This document shows positions 32,530 to 43,570 of a DNA stretch of 64,000 nt, in pieces. A program made the translations under genes and the position numbers. A model generated the notes under the pieces. It made no database searches. It worked only from the letters and a program-made list of their open reading frames with translations, and was not told the origin of the DNA. The stretch is from Phaseolus vulgaris. Taxonomy: Eukaryota > Streptophyta > Magnoliopsida > Fabales > Fabaceae. The stretch spans positions 33,934,017 through 33,998,016 of the forward strand of contig NC_023749.2 of assembly GCF_000499845.2 (NCBI RefSeq). Reading direction: 5' to 3'. Within the stretch, counting starts at the first letter, position 1. Each line of letters opens with the position of its first letter.

Positions 32530-35500
32530 TAGGGGTGGCAAAGCGGGCCAGCCTGCCCCGCACTTGGCCCGCAAAATGCGGATCGGGTTGGCCCGTCCTG
32601 CAAAGTTATCGCGGGCTAGAATTTCTATCCAGCCTCACATAAGAGTTGGCATGCGCATTTGCGGGTCAGCCCGCGTTCATGTGTTTTTTTATTTTTTAAA
32701 TTTTGCTCTTGAAAAATTGTCAAATTGAACCTATATATTTGTTACTATCAAACATAATTTTTTTTTCTTCCATTTCAAACATAGTAAAAAATCAAAACAT
32801 TAAAAACATTAAGATAAAAATCAAATATCAATATTCTTCCACTTCCAAAACATTAAAAATACCTAATTCCAAAACATTAAACATAAACATAAACATTAAT
32901 TCAAAAACATTAAACATAGACATTATTGATATTCTTCTATTTCAATAACATTGGATGCCGCCTTAGAAGAACTTTCATATATTTTTTCATAATTATAATA
33001 TTCCCCGTCATCTGCATACATTAAAACAATGACAATGAATTAATTAATTTTTCATAAAAATAAGATAAATTAAAATAATTGAATTACCCTAAGAAAATCC
33101 ATGTTTCCAACTAGAAGTACAAATGATTGCTTCCACGTTTTCAGGCAAAAGTCGATTCCTATACTTGTTAAGAATTCGAGAACCAATGCTAAATGCAAAT
33201 TCTGATGCAATTGTGGTTATAGGGATGCTCAACAAATCTCTAGCCATTAAAGCAAGATCAGAAAAACATTGACTATTATATTTCCAACAATCTAACACAT
33301 CCATCTGCTCTAAATAGTCAAAATCCAAAGTTGGTTCATCCAAATAAGTGTCAAGTTGTGACCTTCCAGCTTTATTAGCTACTTGAAGCTTGCGCATTTT
33401 TAATTCCTATAATGATGTAATAAGTTAGTATAATGGATTGCTACAAAAAGAATTAAAAATGAATTAAAGTTCATTAATAAGTATTATTAAAGTAAATAAC
33501 TTACATAAAAAAGACTTGGTTTAGACATAGATGATGGGAGTGAAGATTGTCCTTGCTTTTGCTTTTGAACACTTGATGATGTTGTGAAACCTTTGGTAGA
33601 ATATTCAGCAAAAACTTTGTATAATTTTTCCTTGATCTTTTCCAATTTTGGTTCCCAAGAAAGTGAATCAATTTTTTGAAAGCAAAATCTCAATGTTTCT
33701 AACTTCATCCTTGGGTCTAAAATTACACCAAATGCAAGTACAACGCTATATTCATCCCAATATTTCTCAAACTTTACTATCATCAATTTAGCCATGTTCT
33801 TAATTAGTACATCTTCATCCTTCACATTCTCCATCAACAAACATTGAATTTTCCAAACTTATAAAAAATACAAGTTGGAAGTAGGATAACTTGTAGCAGA
33901 AATCAAGTTAGTGATATCATAAAAAGGGTAACAAGAACTTGCAAATTTTTCTAGCTCTCTCCCATTCTTTCTTGTAGGGAAATATTTATAAGATTCATCA
34001 ACCAAATGAGGCTTCCAAAAACACGTTGATATTTAAGAGCACTTTTAATCATCAAATAAGTGGAGTTGCATCTTGTAGGGACATCAAGACACAACTCAGA
34101 TGATGCATCAATATCACTAAACCTTTCAAGGCATTGTTTAAATTTCACCATTATCATTTCCGAACCCATCACATATTTGATGCTATTTCTAATTTGGTCC
34201 AAAACATCACCACGCAACTTTAATCCTTCTTGAACAATTAAATTCAATATGTGTGCACAACAACGAAGATGAAAGAATTCACCACCACATATCAAACCAT
34301 TTTGCAAAATAATTTGATTTTTTAAAGTATTTTAGAGAACATCATTAGCATAAGCATTATCAAAAGTCATACAAAACACTTTTTTCTCTAGTCCCCAATC
34401 TTGTAAAATTTCATTCATTTTCTTAGACAACTCAAAACCTGTGTGAGGGGGACGCATATGACAAAAGTTTAGTAGCTTGGTATTTAACTTCCAATTTAGG
34501 TCAACAAAATGTGCAGTCAATGATATGAAAGCCTCAGTATTAATAGATATCCATAAATCAAAAGTTAAGCATATCCTACTAGGAAGGGAAGCAAGCAATT
34601 CCTTAAGCATTATTTTTTCAACATTCTCCCAATATCAGCCTTAACAGTGTGTCTAGAAATCATAATTGCATCAGGACACAAGTAGTTTATCCAAGTCCTA
34701 AGTTCGAGATCCTCAACAAATTTGTAAGGCAAATTGTGGCTAATAACTAGACTAGATAACTATTCCTGATGTACAAATTGGTCTATTTATTTTTGCCTTC
34801 AACTTTCCCTGCATATCCAAAATCATTTGACCCACATCTTCCGATTTTCTTTTAACACATTTCATAATATGACGATTTAAATGAGAAGTCCCATATTTTC
34901 TTCCACCAGTTACATATATTTTGTTGCAACTATTGCACTTTGCCCTTTATTTTCCATCCTTTCCCTCCCCAATCTTAGTGAAATACCTCCAACAATCAGA
35001 TGTACTAGTCTTATCCCTTTTCTTTTTCCCAGGTTCAATAGTTTCAGATTGTTTCTCAGTATTATCATCTTCCTCCAATTCAAATTCACAAAGAGGCATG
35101 TTACATTCTTCATCCATTACAATCAATTTGCAAATTGAGATCCTGTTGGAAAATATAGAATCCCTAATTAATATGCAGATAAACCCAAATACCCAATTTA
35201 TATCAAAATTTCAAACCAAATAAACACAAATCCCCAATTTAAATAAAAAAAATCAAACCAAATAAACACAAATCCCCAATTTATATCAAAATTTTAAATC
35301 AAATAAACACAAATCCCCAATTTATATCAAAATTTCAAACCACACAAATCTCCAATTAATTTGTAGAAAAAAAACCTGCTTTGTGTGGTGGAGGAGGAGA
35401 GGCGGTAGCAGCTGCAGCAGCGGTGCGGTCCGGCAGCGGTGTGAGCGAAGTCGCAGCATAGGCGGCGCGACTGGCAGTGCTAGCGGAGTGAGCGCCAATA

Positions 35501-35775
35501 GCGTTGCCAATAAGAGACAGCGTTTATGTTTGGAGCAGCAACTGAACCCTTGTCATGTGAGTAATCGTGTTTCTTTGAAATGTTTTTGAAAACCTAAATA
35601 CGTTGCCCAACTTGCCCCTATTGCCAAGTGCCAATTAATTTTTTTTTTGTTTGTGGGTTAGTGGGCCAGCCCGTCCCGCCCTGCTGCTGGCCCACGCGGG
35701 CCGCATGTTATGCGGGGCAGGCTAATGTGGGTTAGCGGGTTGAAAAAGTTAGCTCGCCCCACTTTGCCATCCCTA
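32530..35775 (-). mobile_element. hAT DNA transposon, defective
   Basis: 3246 bp with imperfect terminal inverted repeats (TAGGGGTGGCAAAGCGGG at the left, TAGGGATGGCAAAGTGGGGC read inward from the right) and a perfect 8-bp duplication. The minus strand encodes a broken hAT transposase. GC-rich direct motifs (CGGGCC, GCGGG) sit just inside both ends. It inserted into the extra ORF of B2. Confidence 0.93.
33089..35113 (-). pseudogene. hAT transposase (BED finger, DUF4413-like, hAT dimerisation)
   Basis: In minus-strand order: a BED-type zinc finger with KCNSCNKIYVTGG and HLNRHI (about 35000-34860); a frame-damaged stretch; RICLTFDLWISINTEAFISL and MTFDNAYANDVL (34610-34332, the RNase-H-like catalytic region); FFHLRCCAHILNLIVQEGL (34307-33951); a DUF4413-like part (33840-33487); and the C-terminal dimerisation domain with MARDLLSIPITTIASEFAF (33397-33089). 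Stops or frameshifts separate most blocks, so no functional transposase is made. It resembles the Ac/RICESLEEPER type. Confidence 0.88.
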
Positions 35776-36127
35776 GCCATGAGCCTATCCTTGTCATCGC
35801 TGGGCAGGAAGACGTGTTCACCATAGGTTGGGATGTCGAAGTTCAGATCCCACAAGCTCTTCCTCTTAGAGCTCTCTGTTTCACCTTCTTGGATGACAAT
35901 TACATCTCGGTGCGGGGCCTGGCCTTCTGGGGAACAACATCCTGATGGAGGGCTCGACCATCCAAGTGAGAATGCTCAGTAGGGGGAGCAGTTGCTTTTT
36001 TTTTCTTTTTTAAAGCAAGCCCCGAGGTGGTGTCCTCCTCCTGCTCAGTCGAGGCTTGAGTAATGGTGACTGAAACTTTCTTTTTCTGAGTTAAAGAATC
36101 CTTGGGCACGTTGGCAGCTGCCATCAT
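35776..36127 (-). pseudogene. Antisense extra ORF of B2, middle part
   Basis: Minus strand, MMAAANVPKDSLTQKKKVSV at 36127, with Thr/Lys-rich low complexity and HLDGRALHQD. After a one-base frame change near 35900 comes WDLNFDIPTYGEHVFLPSDD, ending at the hAT insertion. It corresponds to 9837-9505 in B1. Confidence 0.75.
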
Positions 36128-36287
36128 TTTTTAATCATCTTGGCTAGCTCTGCCTTGCTGATATGGGTTAACATTCTTTTTGCAAAGTAAATAACTAAAT
36201 GGTTAATAAGTAGTAGTAGAGTTATTTTCATCAAGAGTGGCAAATGAAGAGTACGAATATATGTTTTCAGAGTACCGAGAATATACT

Positions 36288-37201
36288 TGATCCTGCCGGT
36301 TGACTCGAGTGCAAGAGTCTTGCCACGTCGAAGGTTTCTCCTTCTGGATCAGCTTCGCACCACGTTAGCTTCTGTCCTTCAAGCCTCAATTCCTCGCAAG
36401 AACCTGAAAGAAACAGAGTGGCGCCGCTGCGGCCGATCGCGCTCCGACGCTCAAGTCAGTGACGGAATCACCAAATACTAAGAGAGAAAAACAAAACTTA
36501 AGGAACCGTGCAAATATTCTCTCAACGTACTCAAGTGTTCTCGAAAACGTACCTCAAAATCTGTTAAGAGTTCCTTATATACCTGAGCGTTTCTCTCTCC
36601 TGACGGTTACACCTCTGAACACGTGGCTCCCATCCAACTGTACACGTGTCACCATCTGGATTCCTCTCCACTCGAGCGTCACTTCTACCCTTCAAGCTAT
36701 TCGACTAAGTTACCCACGCGAGGAGTAACTACAGCTTCCTTGGAGCGCGACCCCTTAAGCAGCGAGTACGGGGTGTCACCATGCACACCTTCTCTGTGGT
36801 CTCGCCTGCTGCTATCACGATCTGCTTCACTTGCACATCGTGCATGTTCTGGTAAACTGTTCCCTTGCCTCGACCTCTGGCTAGGGAATGATCATCTGAT
36901 AACTTCGTCCTTCGTACTAGTACCCCTTGAAAGTCTTAAGCAAGCCTTCTTGATCTTTCGGCGATGTGCCCCTTTCGGCGGTCTCTAACCACTTGATCGC
37001 CTAAACTCACATACGGCGACTATGACGCAAGCCCGGTGACCGCCGGTTATACATACTAGAGATCGGAGAATGCCAACTAAACGGTTGACGACTACACCGA
37101 CTTCCCGACGTACTTCCCTTTTGTCAGCCAGGTGTTCCACTCAACACGTCTATATTATCGCTTGCTGCCACGTCATCACTTCCGACTACCCGATCGGTAC
37201 A
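36288..37201 (-). repeat. Solo LTR related to element A
   Basis: 914 bp beginning TGATCCTGCCGG and ending CGATCGGTACA, flanked by a 5-bp duplication ATACT (36283-36287 and 37202-37206). It shares many blocks with the element A LTR (for example GGCCGATCGCGCTCCGACGC) but is clearly diverged. With both ends and the duplication intact but no interior, it is a product of LTR-LTR recombination. Confidence 0.92.
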
Positions 37202-37206
37202 ATACT

Positions 37207-38384
37207 CTTTAGTTATTAAGTAGAAGGTATCGAAGACGACCTTCAAGCTCAACAAGAATTGGAAAATCCCTTGATCTTTTGATGATAGATCGTTTAGGCG
37301 CCGAGCACTTTGGAATTTGGGCTCACGGGTCCAATATAGGGGAAATCCATGTAGAAGGTTTGGATATCCTGTTGAGGAATGATGTGAGTTGATTTTTAGA
37401 TGTTTTCATTTATGATGAAACTTTTCCTTAAGATTGGAATTTTAAAAATTAAAGGTGAGGACCTAAGCAAGATTCCCACTGGACACGAACTTAACCAACT
37501 GGTTAAGTAAGTGTGAATGTTCACTTCACAGAGGCAAAGAAGAAAAACAAGATATGGTGAGAATGAGATGCAATTGCAAAATTGAAAATGGGAACAATGT
37601 TAACATCAATGATGGTCATGGCCTCCCAAAAGATGCACCATACTCATGATTATGAGCGAAACCCAAGAGCAACAAAGAAGAGAAACTAAGAGACAAACAC
37701 ATAAAATGGAATGGAGAAATAGAAGGAAACTGGAATGAGAAAACTTATGATGGTGGGTGAGAAATGTCACGCCACTTGTAGGGTGATGTGCTCCAAGACG
37801 AGTGTGTTGGCCACCACTTGAGAGCTTCCCAATCTCTCAAGATAAGACCTCAAACCTAAAAGGACATAAGCCTCACTAAGAGCTCACACAATTTGTGTAG
37901 AGTTTCTTTACTTCATTCAAATTCAACTTGTAAAATACAATGAGGTAAGCCTCTTATTTATAGATGAAGGAGCCTTGGAGAACAAGCATGAAGGGTAGGA
38001 TGGGAAACACAAAAAGAAGGGGTAGCCTTAGGGTTTGACCAAGTCAAACCCGCACAGTCCTTCTAGAAACTAGGTCAAAATGTCTTCCTAAAGGGTTAGG
38101 AACAAGCTAAAATGATAACTACACCCCCTATTATGTTAAAGACACTTTATTCTAGCCTATCTTTGTTATTTGGACCCCTAAAGTGAGACCAAATTATTTA
38201 CAAACATATAATATTTTTAAGAAGACCAAAAGGAAGAACTTTTGGTATTCTTGTTTATAGCTTCTTCTTCTTTTGTTGATTCTTTCTTGAGGCTCGGTGG
38301 GGCCTGATTTTGTATCTTGAGATGACTGACCCTTTTGGAAAGCTCTTGTTGTGTCCTTAGTCATTTGTCGGTTTGTATCAAGGC
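37207..38384. other. Unassigned repeat-like DNA within B2
   Basis: About 1.2 kb separates the solo LTR from the PF04195-like exon. The middle (37500-38150) resembles an LTR or leader, with a long non-coding AAG-rich stretch. A minus-strand fragment at 38388-38194 with TRAFQKGQSSQDTKSGPTE is of unknown origin. It replaces the exon continuation seen in the B3 copy, so another insertion or rearrangement is likely; I could not find its ends. Confidence 0.4.
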
Positions 38385-38906
38385 TCAAATTTTAACGAAT
38401 TTGCCTTTAAAATTCTTATATGAAGACTGGAAGAGGGAAAGAAAGGCTCTTCCAGGGGCACCGTTCAGGGACACCCATAGTTTACTACTTGTGTGTTTAG
38501 CTTCAAAAAAGTATAAAAAGACTTCAATAGACGACGAGATGCCAAATTGAGCACACAAAATAATAAAAACATGGATGAATGCCCAAATATTAGGGTGTAG
38601 CTGGGAAGGGGCAACATTGAGCTCGGTCAAAAACTCTTTTTCGAAGATGGACAAAGGGAGATGTAAGAGGACCTTTTTGAAAAAGGTAGCATAAAAGAAA
38701 CAGAACGGACCCTCGGGGTCCGAGAACTCATCACAATAGATGGGCTTGCCTTCTCTACTCTCTACAGGTTTTACGTGACTCTTATATCTCTTACTCATGG
38801 TACAACCATTCTCTCTTAACTCTCTAAGACGCAGATGGGTGGTATAATAAGAGGTTTCTTTTAAAAGATTTTTTTTGGCCCAAGGGTACATAACATTGTA
38901 ATCCAT
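38385..38906 (-). pseudogene. Antisense extra ORF of B2, PF04195-like exon
   Basis: The minus strand starts MDYNVMYPWAKKNLLKETSY at 38906 and reads through FCFFYATFFKKVLLHLPLS, LHPNIWAFIHVFIILCAQFG and KLWVSLNGAPGRAFLSLFQ to GKFVKI and a stop. It is collinear with residues about 75-240 of the element A extra ORF, and homologous to 41754-42509. The sequence after the stop diverges from B3. Confidence 0.82.
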
Positions 38907-39453
38907 CGCAGAGATAACTAGAACACAAGCACAAACACAAAAAAGAAACATGCCAGGGTAGAGAAAATGAATCCAGAGGAAATCACAGTTCAAACAAAGA
39001 AAGCGAGTCCAAATGAAATAACTATTCAGAAAAAGAAGGCGAATCGAAAGAAAATCCCAATTCAGACAATGCAATCGGTAAGGTGAATGAGTATTCGATA
39101 ATAGAGATTATTTGAAGGAAAATACCTAATGTGATAACTGATTGGAAAGAACAAGTGTGAAGGAAGCTTTCTGGTGAAGGAGAGGTTTGAGAGCGCAAGA
39201 GTGTTGAGGTATGAAGGTTTTTACGTGAAAAGTAAGTAGGGAAATGGGTTTTTTAGAGGGAAATGAAGCGACAGTATTTTCTGGCCGTTGATGCCATGCC
39301 ACGTGTATGCCCACGATCCAGTATAGTGAGACATCTCATCAGAAACGCTTAGGCAACCGCGCCTCCCCTACCTGCTACGGAAAACGTCGTGTCATCCTTC
39401 AAATGTGGGTAAGCCTCTTCCTAGACGAGCTCGACTTGAGCCTGGGGGGCTCG

Positions 39454-39895
39454 TGTACTGGACAGGAGTGCTCGAGACCTCTGTCCAAGCACTTTGGTAT
39501 GGTCAACTCGATTTTCGGTCCAACATGGTCCAAAGGGTGGGCCAGGAGCTCGGCCCAAGCGCTGGAGTAACACAACTCGAAAAATATAGTTAAAAATAAA
39601 AGGAATATTTTGTGTGTTTATATCACATACTATAATTAAATGCAAATAAAAGTTGTTGAGAATAATGTTATTAGCACCCGAGAATAATGGTGCACATGTA
39701 GACAATATATTTTCCTGTTGTTAGCACCGAAGATAAGAGATGCACGTGAACAAGTGATTTTTCTATTATAGAAGCTGTTGAAGGGAAATCTATAAAAAGG
39801 GCTTGAGACCCCCGATAAAATTATGTTGTTTCTGAATACTTGAGACTAAAACAAAATATTTATTTTGTATGCTCTGATTCACTTGATCGTCAGAA
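39454..39895 (+). repeat. Truncated LTR of B2
   Basis: Starts TGTACTGGACAGG and matches the B1 LTR through GATCGTC, then breaks at about 39895 into a copy of the protease upstream region. Confidence 0.8.
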
Positions 39896-40631
39896 TTTTA
39901 ACGTTGAATTCTAAATTAGTTTTTAAGCTTTATACTTAAATCTCAAAGCACCTCTTTCTTGTACGTGCCTACGAAATTAGACTCTTGTTGTGCTGTTATG
40001 GAAAAATTGTTTGTCAAGCGTAGATGCTTCCAAGTACCATACTGCCAAACTACCTTTCAAGAGGACTGTGCGTGTTGGAAAAGTTTTGGAGCAATAAAAA
40101 ATGGAGCTTTCAAAGATTTATCAACTGTGCAGGAAAATTGCTAATGCATAACCAAATAAAAACTTGGAATCTTCTAAATCAAATTGATAGTATATATTTA
40201 CTTTCTAAGTTATATCGAACATAAATACAGAAAAATATACACTTTAACATAATTTAACTAATATTTATATTCATATAGATACCTTATATTATTATAAAAC
40301 TTAATTTTAATTTAATATTTTTTTCCAAAACAGGAAATTGAATACTAGTCCAATGAGTACATATAAAACTTTTAACCACATTAAATTATTATAATAACAT
40401 TGTTAAATTAATAAACATAACATATTCCCAGTATGGATAAAATATTTTGATAATTATCCACTAAATAGTCCCTTTGTTTGGTCGAGAGGACACTGATTCC
40501 CAATATAGATATTCGGTTATGCATTAGCAGTATGCATGCATGCACTCGAAACAATCAAATTTCCATACTCTTATAATTCCAAACTTTGAACTACTCCCAC
40601 ACTGTATAACAGCCACTTGACAAATAATTAT
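39896..40631. repeat. Duplicated upstream region of the SAG12-like gene
   Basis: Matches 12407-13082 in order and orientation, with small indels including an extra ~60 bp near 40310. It is bounded on both sides by B-type LTR ends (39895 and 40632) and lacks the coding region. It is therefore a severed promoter region, and the ORFs in it are not genes. Confidence 0.88.
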
Positions 40632-41228
40632 TGTTCTCGGTTGACCTCGAGTTTACTGGATGGGTAAGCTCAGCTTCTAGTCTGTTTCTTCTTGGTGCAT
40701 TGGAACAAGGCGCTGCTGAGCCAGAGGGGACTTTACCTGTTGATCACACTTTGACAATCAAGTTAGTGAGAGCATACAAAATAATAATCAGTTTCAATAT
40801 CTAGCACTCAGAAACAACATACCTTTTCTTGGGGTCTCAAGTCCCTTTTATAGTTATCCCTTTAACAACTTTCTTTCACAAGAATATAATCTCAACTGAA
40901 GCATAACAGAAACAATATTCTGCCTACGGGCACCTTTACTCACGGTGGTAACAACAGAAGAAAATCTTGTGCACCTTTATTCTCGGGTGTTCACCACTTA
41001 GCTAATATCTCTATATATTCAAATAATAGCTTTATGGATATATTTATTTAACTAACAACTTTATATTAGCATCTGACCAAATTCATTATTTTCTCTACTT
41101 TAATTATTTTGCACTGGGTCTACCAATGAAATTGGGTCGAGCTCATGACCTGCCTTAAGAGCCCAAAGTCGAGCCGACCATACCCAAATGCTTGGACCAA
41201 GGTCCCAAGCCCTTCTGTCTAGGACGCA
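40632..41228 (-). repeat. LTR of B3 (reverse orientation)
   Basis: On the minus strand it runs TGCGTCCTAGACAG to CAACCGAGAACA, 597 bp, related to the B1 and B2 LTRs. Its extra ORF lies to the right on the plus strand, again antisense to the LTR. Confidence 0.75.
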
Positions 41229-41753
41229 AGCTCCCAGGCTCGAGCCGAGCTTAATTAGGCGAAAAGGCTTTCTAGCGTTTTGGCAATTGACGCGACATTT
41301 TCCCCAGTGCGTAGGTGAGGCACAATAAATGAAGCATTTATGAGGTGACGTCTTACCATACTTAATCCCGAGTGTACACGTGTCGCAGCATCAACAGTGG
41401 AGAAAACCTTACCATTTCGAATTCTACTCTTCGTATATACATTAGTCGAATTCCTCTTAGCGCCACATTGTTCCATTTCTCCTTGCTCATTACGCTAACC
41501 TTCTTCTCTCAAACTCTTCGCATTCTCAAAACTTTCCACACCAGAGAACTCTCCCTTCACACTTCTTCCTTCAACCAGCCATCTTACCAGGTATTTTCCT
41601 TCTATCAATCTTTATTGTTGAATATTTACTCATCCTACATATTGCTCTGTCTGAACTGGAATTTTCTTTCATTTTGCATTCTTTTCCTTCTTTGCTTGAA
41701 CTGTGCTGGTGTTTGTTTTGTGATTGTGCTTTTGTGTTCTAGATATAATTGCA

Positions 41754-42509
41754 ATGGATTACAATGCCATGTACCCTTGGGCCCAAAGGAACCTTTTAAC
41801 CGAATCTTCCTTCAATACTACCCGTGAGCATATTAGGAGTTTAAGAAAGAGTGGTTGTTCCTTTGGTAAGAGGCACGATAGGTTCATAAGAATAGTAGAA
41901 TGTAGGGAGGATGAGCCTGTATGTTATGAATTCTCGGACCCCAAAGGTCCATTTTGCTTATTTTATGCCACCCTCTTTAAGAAAATCTGTTTGCGTCTTC
42001 CTTTGTCAATTTTCAAAAATGAATTGCTAATCGAGCTCAATGTAGCTGTAGGCTAGCTACACCCGAATAACTGGACATTCATTCGTGCCTTTACTATTTT
42101 GTGTTCACAACTTGGCATTTCACCGACTCTAGAAGTTTTCCTTTACTTCTTTGAGGCCAAGCACTTGGGCCACCAATTATGGGTATCCTTAAATGATGTC
42201 CTTGAAAGATCTTTGCTCACACTCTTCCAGTCTTCTTAGAAAAATTTCAAAGGCAAGTTCCTAAAGATTTGAGTTCATAAAGGAGATTCGACCTTTTTGG
42301 AGGGGTTGCATTTATATTGGACCCCTGAACCAAGATTCCAGAGTGCTTGGTGCCTGGAGGATTTGTCCCCTCAAGACCAGGGAGTATGCGAATTCTTGGT
42401 GAATCTGAAGGTTGTTTTTGACACTTCCTTCCTCCTGAACAAATAGTACCTTCCTAGTGTCTTGAAATCCTATACTAGTGCTCCTGGTTTATTACCTTTG
42501 GTGACATAA
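41754..42509 (+). pseudogene. Antisense extra ORF of B3, PF04195-like exon
   Basis: The plus strand starts MDYNAMYPWAQRNLLTESS and continues through FCLFYATLFKKICLRLPLS, LHPNNWTFIRAFTILCSQLG, QLWVSLNDVLERSLLTLFQS and FLEGLHLYWTPEPRFQ to a TAA at 42507. Four in-frame stops interrupt it. An intron acceptor-like TTGTGTTCTAG lies shortly before the start, suggesting a short upstream exon. Downstream (42510-42897) has LSNIGKLEMGERIRRVRATT, faintly like the second exon, and then unrecognised sequence. Confidence 0.8.
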
Positions 42510-42897
42510 ACTCCATTATTGTGCTTAACCACTTACTTTTTTTCTTTTGCAAAAAGGATGTTGTCCAACATCGGCAAATTAGAGATGGGTGAACGTATCA
42601 GGAGGGTGAGAGCTACTACCAGCCTAATCAAAGATTCTCCAACTCATAAAAGGAATCTACCTTTCCAACTATTGAATATGCTTTTCATGCTTTCTAACAT
42701 GTCGGCCCAAAATGCATTTCTCTTATGGAAACCCCCCACAGTTGATCCCATTTACTTGAAAAGAGTATTCATCACGTCACAATTGAGTAACACGACAAAC
42801 TGTTGGATCTCATACTTATCCACTCCCAACCCTCAAATCCTATTTTTCAAGAAGTTAACCTTATGGTCATATGCTAACTCAATGCAATTCAACATTA

Positions 42898-43040
42898 CTT
42901 TGTAAACACGCTTTTAATATTGGCTTCACAAAAGAACAAAATGTCATCCGCAAATTGAAGCATATTCATCTTTACCTTCTTCACCCTGATATCCAAACTA
43001 TCAACCAAGTTCAGCTCGATTGCTTTCCTTGACACCCCTG
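42898..43040 (-). pseudogene. LINE reverse-transcriptase fragment
   Basis: The minus strand reads MLQFADDILFFCEANIKSVF with an upstream basic segment; FADD is the L1-type RT active site. Only about 45 codons remain. It abuts an unrelated plus-strand Copia scrap at 43043. Confidence 0.65.
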
Positions 43041-43042
43041 CC

Positions 43043-43258
43043 ATGTCAAATAACAATTTAAAAGGTTTGAACAACTGGTTAGCAAATAAAGTCAAATCTT
43101 TAGAAGAAGAGTTAAGTAACACCAAAACTAATTTTGAAAATTTGGAAATCATTTATAAAAACTATTCTTGTAAATGTGTTGTTGCAAAAGCTTGTAAAAT
43201 TTGTGAATCTCTTCAAAAGAAGGTTGAATATCTCATAAAAACCTTAAGAAAGTTTTGA
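43043..43258 (+). pseudogene. Copia gag coiled-coil fragment
   Basis: The plus-strand segment NWLANKVKSLEEELSNTKTN, then CKICESLQKKVEYLIKTL, matches the coiled-coil/CxxC region of gag in legume Copia elements (compare NSVKSLEEELENSKT in element D near 55050). Nothing else of that element is adjacent. Confidence 0.5.
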
Positions 43259-43570
43259 AAGGGGTAAGCATGTTTTAGCTACTAATTATTTAGATTCTAA
43301 AGTTGGTAACTAAAATCTTGGTAGCTAATTAGGTACCAACTTATAAGCTATTTATCCATAATAGAAACTAATTTAGATACCAATAAAAATTTTAGTCTTC
43401 AAAATAGTATTAAATTTAGTTAATATAGTAAATAATTATTTTTTGTCTCTAAAATTAGTTTATATTTAATTATTTTCTTATAATGAATGTTTGAATCTGA
43501 ATCATGTGTGCATACCTAGTTCCCCAACCGATTGATTATCCATAGGTGGTTACACCCCTCCATGGCGGCT
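43259..43570. other. AT-rich DNA, possibly a degraded MITE
   Basis: GGTAACTAAAATCTTGGTAG and related TAGTTACTAAAA-like words suggest a decayed miniature element, but no terminal repeats are clear. Confidence 0.3.

Larger units (their letters stand above)
31598..39895 (+). mobile_element. Tat-like gypsy remnant (copy B2) with hAT and solo-LTR insertions
   Basis: After removing the hAT element (32530-35775) and the solo LTR (36288-37201) this is a retroelement remnant with a minus-strand extra ORF (38906-38385, 36127-35776, 32529-32035), 400 bp of non-coding 3' region (31598-32034), and an LTR starting at 39454 that is cut at 39895. No gag-pol was found. Its left end is obscured by element A, which inserted in or beside it. 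It matches B1 over the extra ORF and the LTR. Confidence 0.7.

Noticed and set aside
39959..40144. 60-codon ORF in the duplicated protease upstream region
   Set aside because: The paralogous copy at about 12490-12640 does not keep the same open frame from its start; the sequence is promoter/spacer DNA.
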